The notes: generated by a model from the sequence alone, not told the origin. Shown: positions 1-9,249, counted from the first letter of the stretch. The stretch: 59,170 bases of DNA from Frondihabitans sp. Leaf304 (GCF_001423105.1 NZ_LMNV01000005.1:466317-525486), one strand, 5' to 3'. Translations and numbers: made by a program.

Positions 1-47
1 GCTACTCTCGGCGCCGGGCGGCCGGGCCGCCGGGCCACGAGAGCGGG

Positions 48-1235
48 TCACCCCTCGAGGCGATGCGCTCCGTCGGCCGCATGCACGGCGAAGATCGTCG
101 GCTCGCGGTACCCGGCGGCGGCGAATGCCTCGAGCACGGCCGCGGTCACCGTCTCTCGCGAATCCGACGGCACCAGCGCGATCGCTGCGCCGCCGAAACC
201 GCCGCCCGTCATCCGCGCGCCGACAGCGCCGGTCGACTGCGCGGTCGAGACAGCGAGGTCGAGCTCGGGCACCGAGATCTCGAAGTCATCGCGCATCGAC
301 ACGTGCGAAGCGTCGAGCAGGGCGCCGATCGCGCCCGGGCCCGATTCGCGCAGGGTGCGGACGGTGTCGAGCACGCGCTGGTTCTCGGTGATCACGTGGC
401 GCACGCGGCGGTACGTCTCGTCGTCGAGAAGCGACTCGGCGCGTTCGAGGTCGGAGACGTCGAGGTCGCGGAGGGAGGTGACGCCGAGCGCTGCCGCCCC
501 CTTCTCGCACGAGGCGCGGCGCTCGACGTAGCCGCCGGTCGCATGCGCGTGCTCGACGCGGGTGTCGATCACGAGCAGCTCGAGCGAGGCCGGAGCGAAG
601 CCGAGGTCGATGACCTCGGCGTCGAGACTGCGGCAATCGAGGAACACGGCCGAGTCGGCGCGACCGAGAAGCGAGGCGGACTGATCCATGATCCCGGTGG
701 GTGCGCCCACGGCGTGGTTCTCGGAGTACTGCCCAACCGAGGCCAGGAACGGTCGTGTCACGTCGAGGTTCCAGAGGTCGGCCATCGCGACGGCGACTGA
801 GCACTCGATCGCGGCGGACGACGAGAGGCCGGCGCCGACGGGCACATCGGAGTCGACGAAGATGTCGAGACCGAACGCCTCGGAGAGGTCGATGGCGACG
901 TCGTCGGAGGTCGTCACCTCGGGCAGCTTCTTGGATAGCGCCCAGGCGATCCCGAACACATAGGCCGACCAGCCGTCGAGGGTGGCGGGATCGAGCGCGT
1001 CGAGCGAGGCCTCGTGCACGACGCCGGGCTCGAACGACGACGAGGCGCGCAGAAGGCGGTCGTCGCGGCGCCCGACGGTGATGGTCGTCGCCCGGTCGAT
1101 CGCGAGCGGCAGCACGAAGCCGTCGTTGTAGTCGGTGTGCTCGCCGATCAGGTTGACGCGGCCGGGAGCCTGCCAGCGGCCCACGACCTCGGTGTCGAAG
1201 ATGCCGTCGAATGTCGGTGAATCGGTGGTGCTCAT
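48..1235 (-). CDS. galK: Galactokinase
   Basis: Phosphorylates galactose to galactose-1-phosphate with ATP in the cytoplasm (Leloir pathway). The 395-aa protein has the GHMP-kinase galactokinase signature near residues 25-38 (GRVNLIGEHTDYNDG), the glycine-rich ATP loop (PVGAGLSSSAA, about residue 132) and the C-terminal MTGGGFGG motif. Length matches the family. The ATG overlaps the galT stop as ATGA, so it is the distal, translationally coupled gene of a galT-galK operon. The first 47 bases of the window after its stop hold nothing recognisable. Confidence 0.97.
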   Translation of the reverse strand: MSTTDSPTFDGIFDTEVVGRWQAPGRVNLIGEHTDYNDGFVLPLAIDRATTITVGRRDDRLLRASSSFEPGVVHEASLDALDPATLDGWSAYVFGIAWALSKKLPEVTTSDDVAIDLSEAFGLDIFVDSDVPVGAGLSSSAAIECSVAVAMADLWNLDVTRPFLASVGQYSENHAVGAPTGIMDQSASLLGRADSAVFLDCRSLDAEVIDLGFAPASLELLVIDTRVEHAHATGGYVERRASCEKGAAALGVTSLRDLDVSDLERAESLLDDETYRRVRHVITENQRVLDTVRTLRESGPGAIGALLDASHVSMRDDFEISVPELDLAVSTAQSTGAVGARMTGGGFGGAAIALVPSDSRETVTAAVLEAFAAAGYREPTIFAVHAADGAHRLEG

Positions 1236-2338
1236 GCTCGGTCGATGGCCTCTCGGATCAGTTCGGCGCTCTTCTCGGGAACGAGGTCGCCGATCCAGGC
1301 TCCCATCGCCGCCTCGGATCCTGCCAGGAATTTGAGCTTGCTCTCAGCCCGCCGCGGCGAGGTGACCTGCAGCATCAGCCGCACGGTGTCGCGCCCTACG
1401 TTCACCGGCGCCTGGTGCCAGGCGGCGATGTAGGGCGTCGGGTCGTCGTAGAGAGCGTCGACTCCGCGAAGGATCCGACGGTACATCAGGGCGAGTTCGT
1501 CGCGTTCGTCGCTCGTCAGACCCGCGAAGTCGGGCACGTGGCGGTGGGGCAGCAGGTGGATCTCGACGGGCCACCGGGCCGCGAAGGGCACGAACGCGGT
1601 GAAGTGCTCACCGGCGAGCACGACTCGGGGGCCGCTCCGCTCGGTGTCGAGGATGTCTTCGAACAGGTTCGGGCCGTACGACTCGATGCTCTGCAGTAAC
1701 CGGGTCGTGCGGGGCGTGACGTAGGGGTAGGCGTAGATCTGGCCGTGCGGGTGATGCAGCGTGACGCCGATCGCCTCGCCGCGGTTCTCGAACGGGAAGA
1801 CCTGCTGGATGCCGGGCAGGGCGCTCAGCGCCTCGGTGCGGTCGGCCCAGGCCTCGACGACGGTGCGGGCACGCGACTCGCTGAGACTCGCGAACGAGCC
1901 GTAGGTCTCGGGGCTGAAGCAGACGACCTCGCAGCGGCCGATCGAGGTGCGGGTGCGCCCGATGCCGATCTCGGAGAGGTCGTCGAGGCTCAGCGGTGCG
2001 TTGTCGGCGTCGTCGGGGAGGAGCGGCCCAAAGGAGGGCGACCTGTTCTCGAAGACCGCGACGTCGTAGATGTCGGGGATCTCGGAGGGGTTCGTCTCGG
2101 TCGCGGGTGCGAGCGGGTCGAGCTCGGCCGGGGGCAGGAACGCGCGGTTCTGGCGCGAGGCCGCGATCGACACCCACTCACCCGTCAGAACGTCTTGCCG
2201 CATGGTCGCCGTCTCGGGGCGTGGGTCGAGGGGTCGCCGGTCGGGTTTCCGCTCGGCCGGCAGCGTGGTGTCGGCGTCGTCGAAGTAGATGAGCTCGCGA
2301 CCGTCGGCCAGGACGGTCGGGCGTTTGACGATGGGCAT
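1232..2338 (-). CDS. galT: Galactose-1-phosphate uridylyltransferase
   Basis: Exchanges UMP between UDP-glucose and galactose-1-phosphate, the second Leloir step. The 368-aa protein (MPIVKRPTVL start) shows LTGEWVSIAASRQNR near residue 50, the FENRGEAIGVTLHHPHGQIYAY active-site region with the HPH catalytic histidine triad, and a C-terminal WPVEIHLLPHRHVPDF segment, all typical of GalT. The reading frame extends further upstream, but the ATG at 2338 is preceded by a strong AAGGAGGGG ribosome site and lies just downstream of the likely promoter, so it is the start chosen. It overlaps galK by four bases. Confidence 0.96.
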   Translation of the reverse strand: MPIVKRPTVLADGRELIYFDDADTTLPAERKPDRRPLDPRPETATMRQDVLTGEWVSIAASRQNRAFLPPAELDPLAPATETNPSEIPDIYDVAVFENRSPSFGPLLPDDADNAPLSLDDLSEIGIGRTRTSIGRCEVVCFSPETYGSFASLSESRARTVVEAWADRTEALSALPGIQQVFPFENRGEAIGVTLHHPHGQIYAYPYVTPRTTRLLQSIESYGPNLFEDILDTERSGPRVVLAGEHFTAFVPFAARWPVEIHLLPHRHVPDFAGLTSDERDELALMYRRILRGVDALYDDPTPYIAAWHQAPVNVGRDTVRLMLQVTSPRRAESKLKFLAGSEAAMGAWIGDLVPEKSAELIREAIDRA

Positions 2339-2381
2339 GCCCCTCCTTGGGATTGCTCGGCGCCCCCGAGATTGCTCGATG

Positions 2382-2407
2382 CTTTCTCTTGCGAAGGCAA
2401 ACGAAAG
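2382..2407. promoter_or_regulatory. Candidate gal operator between galT and the DeoR-type gene
   Basis: Imperfect inverted repeat: CTTTCTCTTGC, spacer GAAG, GCAAACGAAAG (9 of 11 positions pair). It abuts a perfect leftward TATACT box (2410 to 2405) in the 86-bp gap between the divergent galT and deoR-type genes. This is where a DeoR repressor would be expected to block both promoters. Binding is inferred. Confidence 0.5.
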
Positions 2408-2424
2408 TATACGAAGCTTGAGGT

Positions 2425-3270
2425 GTGGATTCCACCCCTCGTCCCTCGCAATCGTCCGGCGTTTTCTCGCCGCGCCGCCGGGAGGGCATCGTGTCGGTCG
2501 TCGAGGCGCACGGTTTCGCCCGCACGACCGATCTGGCTCGCGAGTTCGGCACCTCCGAGGTGACGATCCGCAGCGACTTCGATGCTCTTGCGCTGGCTGG
2601 TCGTCTGGTCCGTGTGCACGGTGGGGCGATGAGCGTCGAGCAGTCACCCGTCGAGCGGCCGTTCGAAGAGGTCGCGGCCGTCGGTGCGGCAGCGAAGCGG
2701 GCCATCGGCGTGCAGGCGGCCTCGCTCGTTGGCAGTGGCCAGTGCATCGTGCTCGATGTCGGCACCACGACCACGCAGATCGCCGAGGCGCTGCTCGAGC
2801 GCACCGACCTGACCGGGGTCACCATCGTCACCAACGGCCTCACGATCGCCCTCGCTCTCGAGCGGGCTGTTCCACGGTTCACCGTGATCGTGACCGGGGG
2901 CACGCTCCGGCCCCTGCAGCACTCGCTCGTCAATCCTCTGGCGACCACCGTGTTCGAGAGCCTCACGGCCGACCTGGCCTTCATCGGCTGCACGGGCGTC
3001 GACGTTCGGCACGGCGTCACCAACGTCAATCTGCCCGAGACCGACCTCAAGCGGCTGATGGCCCGAACAGCCCGGCGGTCGTTCATCGTCGCCGACGGGG
3101 GCAAGATAGGGGAGGCGCATCTCGGCGTGATCGGGCCTCTCGAGTCGTTCGAGGGCTTGATAACGGCGGGTGCCGCGGCTGACGACGTCCGGGGGCTCCG
3201 CGAGGCGGGGCTCACGGTGCTCGAGGCCGACGAGACCGACCGCACTTCCTCTGAGAGAGACTCCCCGTGA
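2425..3270 (+). CDS. DeoR/GlpR-family transcriptional regulator of galactose genes
   Basis: Sugar-responsive repressor, 281 aa. The N-terminus is a DeoR helix-turn-helix (RREGIVSVVEAHGFARTTDL..., SEVTIRSDFDALALAGRLVRVHGGA, residues 17-73), followed by the DeoRC sensor domain with the SLVGSGQCIVLDVGTTT and TNGLTIALAL motifs that bind phosphorylated sugar. Start is a GTG just after GAGG. Divergent to galT-galK and overlapping the epimerase gene as GTGA, so it very probably controls galactose use; the effector may be galactose-1-phosphate or a relative, which is inference. Confidence 0.9.
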   Translation: MDSTPRPSQSSGVFSPRRREGIVSVVEAHGFARTTDLAREFGTSEVTIRSDFDALALAGRLVRVHGGAMSVEQSPVERPFEEVAAVGAAAKRAIGVQAASLVGSGQCIVLDVGTTTTQIAEALLERTDLTGVTIVTNGLTIALALERAVPRFTVIVTGGTLRPLQHSLVNPLATTVFESLTADLAFIGCTGVDVRHGVTNVNLPETDLKRLMARTARRSFIVADGGKIGEAHLGVIGPLESFEGLITAGAAADDVRGLREAGLTVLEADETDRTSSERDSP

Positions 3271-4214
3271 CCGACACCTTCTCGCCCACCGGCGATCAAT
3301 ATGCCCTCCGTCTCGAGAGCGACGGCCACGTCGTCACAGCGATCGTCACCGAGCTCGCCGCGGGCCTCCGGGGCCTTGAGGTCGACGGCAACGCGGTCGC
3401 CGAGACCTTCGCCGAGCACGAGAGCCCGCCTTCGGCGTGCGGCATCACGCTCGTCCCCTGGCCGAACCGGGTCGATGGCGGCATCTGGCACCTCGACGGC
3501 GCCGAGCAGAAACTCGACATCACCGAGGTCGCCAAGGGCAACGCGAGCCACGGCCTCCTGCGATACACCGCGTATCGCCCCGTGTCGGTCGAGCCGCACG
3601 CGGTGACGCAGGCTGCTTCGGTGTTCCCCCAGCACGGCTACCCGTTCCGTCTCGACACCACGGTCCGGCACGAGCTCGTGGTCGACGGGCTGATCGTGAC
3701 GCACACGGTCACAAACCGGGGCCCCGGTCGTGCACCGTTCGCCGTCGGATCCCACCCGTTCTTCCGGGTCGGCTCGCACGACCCCGCCACGCTCCGGGTG
3801 ACCCTCGATGCCGCGACGCGCTTCGAGACGAACGTGCGCAGCATTCCCGTCGGCACGTCGCCCGTCGCCGGCACCCCGTTCGACCTCGCCGGTTCGCCCC
3901 TGGTCGGCGACCTCGACATCGACACCTGCTATCGCGACATCGCGCAGGATCCCTCGGGTCACCGGGTCACGACCCTCACCGCGCCCGACGGCTCTACGAC
4001 TGCGATGTGGCAAGACGCGTCGTTCCCCTACGTGCAGGTCTTCACCCCGCGGAACTTCCCGCGCGACGGCGTCAAGGGCCTCGCTATCGCCGCCGAGCCG
4101 ATGACGGCGCCGGCGAACGCGCTGGCCTCCGGCGAGAGCCTCATTTGGCTCGACGAGGGCGAGACCTGGACCGGCTCATGGGGTGTGCGCTACTCGGCTG
4201 CGGTGGCTGCCTGA
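3267..4214 (+). CDS. galM: Aldose 1-epimerase family protein (galactose mutarotase)
   Basis: Interconverts alpha and beta anomers of galactose or related sugars before GalK. The 315-aa protein has the mutarotase beta-sandwich pattern: LVPWPNRVDGGIW near residue 65 (substrate-binding Asn-Arg), NASHGLLRY with the catalytic-type His, a GSHPFF segment in the middle, and a final Glu-containing AIAAEPMTAPANA segment, as in the YeaD/GalM superfamily. GTG start overlaps the regulator stop (GTGA). It closes the gal cluster (GalT, GalK, GalM, regulator); galE is not in the window. Confidence 0.9.
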   Translation: MTDTFSPTGDQYALRLESDGHVVTAIVTELAAGLRGLEVDGNAVAETFAEHESPPSACGITLVPWPNRVDGGIWHLDGAEQKLDITEVAKGNASHGLLRYTAYRPVSVEPHAVTQAASVFPQHGYPFRLDTTVRHELVVDGLIVTHTVTNRGPGRAPFAVGSHPFFRVGSHDPATLRVTLDAATRFETNVRSIPVGTSPVAGTPFDLAGSPLVGDLDIDTCYRDIAQDPSGHRVTTLTAPDGSTTAMWQDASFPYVQVFTPRNFPRDGVKGLAIAAEPMTAPANALASGESLIWLDEGETWTGSWGVRYSAAVAA

Positions 4215-4263
4215 GCTGTGGTGTCTGCGCTGGGCTGCCTGAGCTATGGCCGGCGCTGCTTCA

Positions 4264-4323
4264 GCGAGACTCCACAAAGTGCCCATCTGAGTCACCCCAC
4301 ATCGGCACTTTGAGGAGTCTCGC
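4264..4323. repeat. Long intergenic inverted repeat downstream of galM
   Basis: Two 20-base arms (4264-4283 and 4304-4323) pair with a single mismatch around a 20-base loop; the arm core is GAGACTCC followed by CAAAGTGCC. It lies between galM and the tRNA terminator. No T-run follows, so it is not a classical terminator although it sits where galM transcription should end. Just upstream a 13-mer GGCTGCCTGAGCT is repeated at 4205 and 4233, the first copy crossing the galM stop codon. Confidence 0.8.
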
Positions 4324-4377
4324 GGACAACGGGGCCCACCACGAGTGCGCTCTCGCCGACACGGGGCCCGCAACGAC

Positions 4378-4403
4378 AAATGGCGCCCCGGGGGGCGCCA
4401 TTT
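4378..4403 (-). terminator. Terminator of tRNA-Lys
   Basis: Perfect GC-rich inverted repeat AAATGGCGCCCC / GGGGCGCCATTT with a two-base centre, starting 8 bases after the tRNA 3' end, with a short T-rich tail on the minus strand. Confidence 0.8.
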
Positions 4404-4410
4404 ATCGTTG

Positions 4411-4483
4411 TGGGCCCCGTGGGGCTCGAACCCACGACCAACGGATTAAAAGTCCGATGCTCTACCGACTGAGCTAGAGGCCC
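4411..4483 (-). tRNA. tRNA-Lys (anticodon UUU)
   Basis: Read on the minus strand, a 73-nt cloverleaf can be folded: acceptor GGGCCTC paired with GGGGCCC, D-loop TAGCTCAGTCGGTAGAGC, anticodon loop CTTTTAA flanked by TCGGA/TCCGT (anticodon TTT), T-arm GTGGGTTCGAGCCCCAC. The discriminator base is A and CCA is not encoded. A terminator follows immediately. Confidence 0.97.
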
Positions 4484-4571
4484 GTGCAGCTACCGATTGT
4501 AGCAACAGCGCGAGGTCGTTCCGGCCCACGCCCACCAGAAGCCGCAGCCGAACCCGCACCCGCAGCGCGGC

Positions 4572-5204
4572 TCAGTCGAGGCTGCCGTCGCGCCACCGCC
4601 CGGCGCACGCCGCCAGGTCGGTCGCGAGCTCGGTCAGCCGCAGGCCGCGCCGCGTGAATTCGCTCGATCGTTCCGGCTCGAGCACGTCGAGGTCGTCGGC
4701 TACGGCGGTGGCACCGGCTGACGCCAGCCGGGCGAACGCCGCACCGCGGTCGAGTGCGAGGGCGAAGTCGCCATCGAAGACACCTCGAAGGATCCGGTCG
4801 GCTAGCTCGAGGATTTCCTCCGGCGTCGCGGGAGTGGGGGCGCCCGCAACCACGGGGTCGATGGTCGACGAGATCGCGGCGCCCCGCTCGAACAGGTACG
4901 TGATGTCGTCGGGGCTCTGCCGAATGACCGCCCGGAGCAGATAGATGCGCCAGAGCGCACCGGGCAGGCTGTGCGCGGTCGCACCCGCCCACAGCTCGGC
5001 GAGGGCATCGATGCCGTTGGAGTCGGTGAACGCCACAAGTCGGTCGAGGATCTCGGGGCTCGGGTCGTTTCGGACACGGGCGAGTAGCGCGCCGGCCGAC
5101 TCGTGGGCGACGCGATGCATGACTGCGGGATCGTCGCCGCCCTGGAAGGCCTCGAACTCGTGGCCGGCGAACTGGGCGGGGCGGTGAAAGTGACGCTCTG
5201 ACAT
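4572..5204 (-). CDS. Conserved actinobacterial protein of unknown function
   Basis: A 210-aa soluble protein beginning MSERHFHRPAQF. It is helix-rich with the conserved-looking stretches GGDDPAVMHRVAHESA, LPGALWRIYLLRAVIRQ and LELADRILRGVFDGDFA. From memory, homologues are widespread in actinobacterial genomes and often carry an unsupported label as RNA polymerase beta subunit; nothing here supports that function. The ATG at 5204 is preferred because the conserved-looking sequence begins there; longer in-frame starts add low-quality sequence. Confidence 0.8.
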   Translation of the reverse strand: MSERHFHRPAQFAGHEFEAFQGGDDPAVMHRVAHESAGALLARVRNDPSPEILDRLVAFTDSNGIDALAELWAGATAHSLPGALWRIYLLRAVIRQSPDDITYLFERGAAISSTIDPVVAGAPTPATPEEILELADRILRGVFDGDFALALDRGAAFARLASAGATAVADDLDVLEPERSSEFTRRGLRLTELATDLAACAGRWRDGSLD

Positions 5205-5818
5205 TGGGCCCAGAGTACGCCCCGCCACCGACACGCAGGGTGACCGTCCCCGAGACCGCGGCGGCCAGAATAACACCGCTTTGCGGCGGCGACACCGGCC
5301 AAAAACGCTGCCTGCATCGAAAGGCGGTGTCACAGTAACCGCAGCCGTTCGCTCTCTGCGGACGCCGAGCGAGACCGACCGTGCCGCCTGTACAGTGGAC
5401 GACGCCGGGCCGCAGTAAACCCCGGGCTCCAAATTTAGCCGCTCCGAGCGGCCTCGCGCCGAGAGGCGTTTCTGCGGCCCGGCGCTTCTTCGTTAAGGGC
5501 ACCAGTGCTCATGAAGGGCACCAGCGCTGGAGAAGGGCCCCGGTCACGCCGTGTCGAGCGGCGTCGGGCCGGATCCTGAGCTCGTCGATCTGCTGCCTGA
5601 AGAATCCTCCAATCCGCTCGGACGGCCGCGCCGAACACAGTGCAAGAGAGAAAACCCGCCGATCACCCTCGATCGCCGGGTCGGTCACGACTGGCCGGCC
5701 CACCGCGGCGGCTCTCTCGCACTGCCGGGCTTTTGCCATCCCAGACGGTCCGTGCGAGAGGGCCACCCCGGTAACAGCGCCGACTTCCCTACCAGTGCGG
5801 ACGGAGGTGCGACCTGAC
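5205..5818. other. Gene-free region upstream of sigK
   Basis: 614 bases without a convincing gene on either strand: possible frames have no ribosome site and basic, low-complexity translations. It holds the start region of the leftward gene at 5204 and the promoter and leader of sigK. An imperfect repeat, AAGGGCACCAG(T/C)GCT, occurs twice near 5497 and 5516. A GGTAAC box at about 5771 could be part of an ECF-type promoter, but I cannot establish this. Confidence 0.5.
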
Positions 5819-6418
5819 ATGCTGGAGCTTGTGAGCCGCGACATGGAAACACCCGGGCGCGACATCGGCGCCGAAGCCACCCCCGACGAACTCCTCGGGC
5901 GTGTTGCCGACGGCGATCGCGCGGCTTTTGCCGAGCTGTACGACCAGAGCGGAGCCCGCGTGCTCGGCCTGATCAAGCGGCTCCTCAAAGACCACTCGCA
6001 GTCGGAGGAGGTCACGCAAGAGGTCTTCCTCGAGATCTGGCAGACGGCCACCCGCTTCGATCCGGCCAAGGGCAGCGCCTCCAGCTGGATGCTGACCATG
6101 GCTCACCGCCGAGCGGTCGACCGGGTGCGTGCCAGCCAGTCGAGTCGTGACCGCGACACCAAGATCGGTATCCGCGACTACGAGACCTCGTACGACTCGG
6201 TCACCGAGCAGGTCGAGATCCGCATCGAGCACGAGCGGGTCGAGCGCGCGCTCGGTCGCCTCACCGAACTGCAGAGACAGGCCGTGCAGCTCGCCTACTA
6301 CGGCGGCTACACGCACAACGAGGTCTCTCAAATGCTTCACGTGCCCATCGGCACAGTCAAAACCCGCTTACGAGACGGCATGATCCGCCTTCGCGACGAA
6401 TTAGGAGTGGCGTCATGA
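5819..6418 (+). CDS. sigK: ECF RNA polymerase sigma factor, SigK-like
   Basis: Alternative sigma factor of 199 aa. Sigma-70 region 2 (AFAELYDQSGARVLGLIKRLL, EEVTQEVFLEIWQTA, about residues 37-80) is followed by region 4 (LTELQRQAVQLAYYGGYTHNEV, then PIGTVKTRLRDGMIRLR, residues 150-195). The ATG at 5819 has GGAGG 11 bases upstream; an alternative GTG lies 12 bases downstream. The stop overlaps the anti-sigma gene as ATGA. The gene pair resembles SigK-RskA of mycobacteria, in which the membrane anti-sigma factor is cleaved to release the sigma factor. Confidence 0.92.
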   Translation: MLELVSRDMETPGRDIGAEATPDELLGRVADGDRAAFAELYDQSGARVLGLIKRLLKDHSQSEEVTQEVFLEIWQTATRFDPAKGSASSWMLTMAHRRAVDRVRASQSSRDRDTKIGIRDYETSYDSVTEQVEIRIEHERVERALGRLTELQRQAVQLAYYGGYTHNEVSQMLHVPIGTVKTRLRDGMIRLRDELGVAS

Positions 6419-7248
6419 GCGACAACCGCAACGGCTCCGGCCCCTCGAACCCTGACATCGACGCTCTCTCCGGTGCCTACGCGCTGAACGCGATCACCGA
6501 CGAAGAGCGCAACACCTTTGAAGCTCGCCTCAGCGAGTCACCCGAACTCAGACAGGAGGTAGCCGAGTTGAACGACACCGCTCTGCTGCTCGGTCGTGCG
6601 GCGACGCCCGTCACCCCCTCTGCCGGTCTGCGTGCCAGCATCCTCGACCTCATCGAGTCGACGCCCCAGCTTCCGCGCCTCGAGACCCCCGCAGCGCAGG
6701 ATCCGGCTCCCGCCACGACCTCGACCGAGGCCGAGAGTGGTGGCAAGCTCCTCGAGCCCATCCCGCTCGCTCGGCAGCGCTGGTTCATGCGCCCCGGCGT
6801 CCTGCTCATCGGAGCTGCCGCCGCGGTGGGTCTTGTCTTCGGCGGGGTCGGGCTGTCCAACCAGCTCGGGCCGACGACGTCGCAGACCGCGCCCATCGCC
6901 GGTGGAGCCGACCTCCAGCAGATCCTCACCGCCAACGACGTGCAGCACGCTGCGACCGACATCTCGTCGGGCGGCAAGGCGACGCTGTACTGGTCGAACG
7001 GCCTCCAGCGCTCGGCCGTCATGCTCACCGGCCTGACCTCCCTGCCGAGCGACAAGACCTACCAGCTCTGGTACATCAAGGGCTCCGACGTCAAGTCGGC
7101 TGGCACCGTCTCGGTCACCTCGAACTCGGTCACCCAGGTGCTGCAGGGCGACATGCAGGCGGGCGACACCGTCGGCATCACGGTGGAGCCGGCGGGCGGC
7201 TCGAAGCAGCCGACCACGACTCCGGTCGCCGCACTGCAGAGCGCTTAG
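6415..7248 (+). CDS. rskA: Membrane anti-sigma factor, RskA family
   Basis: Holds the upstream sigma factor inactive at the membrane. The 277-aa protein has an N-terminal anti-sigma domain (DIDALSGAYALNAITDEE, residues 14-31, then LSESPELRQEVAELNDTALLLG), an acidic Pro/Thr linker, one transmembrane segment near residues 124-144 (PGVLLIGAAAAVGLVFGGVG) and an extracytoplasmic anti-sigma-K domain ending in the KTYQLWYIKG and AGDTVGITVEPAGGS motifs. No zinc-binding HxxxCxxC motif is visible, as expected for this subgroup. ATG overlaps the sigK stop by four bases, implying coupled, roughly equal synthesis. Confidence 0.92.
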   Translation: MSDNRNGSGPSNPDIDALSGAYALNAITDEERNTFEARLSESPELRQEVAELNDTALLLGRAATPVTPSAGLRASILDLIESTPQLPRLETPAAQDPAPATTSTEAESGGKLLEPIPLARQRWFMRPGVLLIGAAAAVGLVFGGVGLSNQLGPTTSQTAPIAGGADLQQILTANDVQHAATDISSGGKATLYWSNGLQRSAVMLTGLTSLPSDKTYQLWYIKGSDVKSAGTVSVTSNSVTQVLQGDMQAGDTVGITVEPAGGSKQPTTTPVAALQSA

Positions 7249-7263
7249 CGCCCCGCGAATCAC

Positions 7264-7307
7264 AAATGGCTCAGGCCCCGGTCTTTCGACCGGGGCCTGA
7301 GCCATTT
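7264..7307. terminator. Bidirectional terminator between rskA and pstB
   Basis: A perfect 20-bp stem (7264-7283 and 7288-7307) with loop TTTC; arms begin AAATGGCTCAGGCC and end with the complement in ATTT. It lies between convergent genes and has A/T-rich flanks on both sides, so it can serve both. Confidence 0.9.
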
Positions 7308-7328
7308 CTGCGGGTTAGCGCTGGTGGA

Positions 7329-8108
7329 TCAACCGAAGCGGCCCGACACGTAGTCTTCGGTCGCCTGGACCGACGGGTTCGAGAACATCGTCGCGGTGTC
7401 GTTGAACTCGATGAGCTTGCCGGGCTTGCCGGTGCCCGCGATGTTGAAGAACGCCGTCTTGTCGCTGACACGCGACGCCTGCTGCATGTTGTGGGTCACG
7501 ATCACGATCGTGTACTCCTGCTTGAGCTCCTCGATGAGGTCTTCGATCGCGAGCGTAGAGATGGGGTCGAGGGCCGAGCAGGGCTCGTCCATGAGGATCA
7601 CATCGGGAGACACCGCGACGGCGCGTGCGATGCAGAGACGCTGCTGCTGTCCGCCGGACAACCCGGATCCTGGCTTGTCGAGTCGGTCTTTGACCTCGTT
7701 CCAGAGGTTCGCGCCCTGGAGCGACTTCTCGACGAGCTCGTCGGAGTCGGTCTTCGACATGCGGCGGTTGTTGAGCTTCACGCCGGCGAGCACGTTGTCG
7801 CGAATCGACATCGTGGGGAACGGGTTGGGGCGCTGGAACACCATGCCGACCTGGCGGCGCACGAGCACCGGGTCGACGCCGGGGCCGTAGAGGTCGTTGC
7901 CGTCGATGAGCACCTCGCCCTCCACGTAGGCGCCGGGGATGACCTCGTGCATGCGGTTGAGCGTGCGGAGGAACGTCGACTTGCCACAGCCGGAGGGGCC
8001 GATGAACGCGGTCACGGTGCGCGGTTCGATCGTGATGTTGACGTCTTCGACAGCACGGAACTTGCTGTAGTAGACGTTGAGGTCTTTGACTTCGATGCGC
8101 TTAGACAC
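7329..8108 (-). CDS. pstB: Phosphate ABC transporter ATP-binding protein
   Basis: ATPase of the high-affinity phosphate importer PstSCAB at the cytoplasmic face. The 259-aa protein has Walker [10 protein letters not shown] (residues 36-44), the PstB-type [11 protein letters not shown]-loop, signature [14 protein letters not shown], Walker [14 protein letters not shown] and the switch His in [12 protein letters not shown]. Starts with GTG behind AAGGAACC, 55 bases after pstA. Last gene of the pstSCAB operon. Confidence 0.98.
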   Translation of the reverse strand: MSKRIEVKDLNVYYSKFRAVEDVNITIEPRTVTAFIGPSGCGKSTFLRTLNRMHEVIPGAYVEGEVLIDGNDLYGPGVDPVLVRRQVGMVFQRPNPFPTMSIRDNVLAGVKLNNRRMSKTDSDELVEKSLQGANLWNEVKDRLDKPGSGLSGGQQQRLCIARAVAVSPDVILMDEPCSALDPISTLAIEDLIEELKQEYTIVIVTHNMQQASRVSDKTAFFNIAGTGKPGKLIEFNDTATMFSNPSVQATEDYVSGRFG

Positions 8109-8163
8109 TGAGGTTCCTTTTCGGGACGGAGCGGGGGAGAGCCGGGCTGAGGCGATGCCGCAG

Positions 8164-9249
8164 CTAGCGGCTGAGCTTGGGGGCGAAGAAGCGGCCGATG
8201 AGGCGGGCCAGCAGGTTCAGGGCCATGACGATGAGGATCAGCACGAGGGCGCCGGTCCAGGCGCGCTCCACGAACGGTGTGGCATTCGGCCCCTGGTTGG
8301 CGTACTGCGTGTAGACGAACACCGGCAGGGTCATCATGCGGTCCATGAGCAGGTCGTAGTTCATGCTCGTCGTGAAGCCGGTCGTGATGAGCAGCGGGGC
8401 GGTCTCGCCGATGACGCGCGAGATCGCCAGCATCACACCCGTCGTGAGACCGGCGATCGACGTCGGCAGGATGACCTTGACGATCGTCAGCCACTTCGGC
8501 ACACCGAGGGCGAAGCTCGCCTCGCGCAGCTCGTTCGGCACGATCTTCAGGATTTCTTCGCTCGAACGGACGACCACCGGGATCATGAGCACGCTGAGCG
8601 CGATCGAGCCGACGATACCGGCACGGTACGCCGGACCGAGGAGGAGGGAGAAGAGCGCGAAGGCGAACAGGCCGGCGACGATGGAGGGGATACCCGTCAT
8701 CACGTCGACGAAGAACGTGATCGATCGAGCCAGACGACCCCGGCCGTACTCGACGAGGTAGATCGAGGTGAGCAGGCCGATCGGGACGCTGATCAGTGTC
8801 GCGATGGCCGTGATCTCGAGGGTTCCGACGATCGCGTGCAGCGCGCCGCCGCCGTCGCCGATCACGTTGCGCATCGACTGGCTGAAGTAAGCAGAGTCGA
8901 AGCGGGCGAGCCCGCGCGACAACACCGTGTAGATGAGCGAGATCAGGGGGAGCAGGGTCACGATGAAGGCCGTGGCGACCAGCGAGGTGACGAGGCGGTC
9001 CTTTGCCTTGCGGCCCCCCTCGACGACCATCGAGATCACGACGATGAGGATGTCGAAGAGGATGGTGCCGAAGAAGAGGGCGCCGACGATGTTGAAGTCG
9101 CTGGTGGTGCCCGATGCCTCGAGCAGCAGAAAGATGACCACGAAGATCGCCCAGCTGACGATGAGCAGGCCCCACGGGGCGCCCTTCGGCAGCTTGCCCG
9201 CGGTCAGCGTGTTGGTGCGAGTGGACGTGTTGCGGACGGCGACCGACAT
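8164..9249 (-). CDS. pstA: Phosphate ABC transporter permease PstA
   Basis: Inner-membrane permease of the phosphate importer, 361 aa. It has an N-terminal extension with two hydrophobic segments (around residues 28-48 and 55-72) before the standard six-helix core, and the inner-membrane permease loop [20 protein letters not shown] that contacts PstB (about residues 230-250). The ATG overlaps the pstC stop by one base (TGATG), so translation is coupled. The extended N-terminus is longer than in E. coli PstA (about 296 aa); I believe this is common in actinobacteria. Confidence 0.96.
   Translation of the reverse strand: MSVAVRNTSTRTNTLTAGKLPKGAPWGLLIVSWAIFVVIFLLLEASGTTSDFNIVGALFFGTILFDILIVVISMVVEGGRKAKDRLVTSLVATAFIVTLLPLISLIYTVLSRGLARFDSAYFSQSMRNVIGDGGGALHAIVGTLEITAIATLISVPIGLLTSIYLVEYGRGRLARSITFFVDVMTGIPSIVAGLFAFALFSLLLGPAYRAGIVGSIALSVLMIPVVVRSSEEILKIVPNELREASFALGVPKWLTIVKVILPTSIAGLTTGVMLAISRVIGETAPLLITTGFTTSMNYDLLMDRMMTLPVFVYTQYANQGPNATPFVERAWTGALVLILIVMALNLLARLIGRFFAPKLSR

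Noticed and set aside
2178-4013. A 611-codon open frame on the minus strand opposite the regulator and epimerase genes
   Set aside because: High-GC shadow frame: no family motifs, basic/acidic low-complexity translation, and it overlaps well-supported genes on the other strand.
5381-5818. N-terminal extension of SigK by 146 residues
   Set aside because: The extension is low-complexity with no sigma homology; the ATG at 5819 has a good ribosome site.
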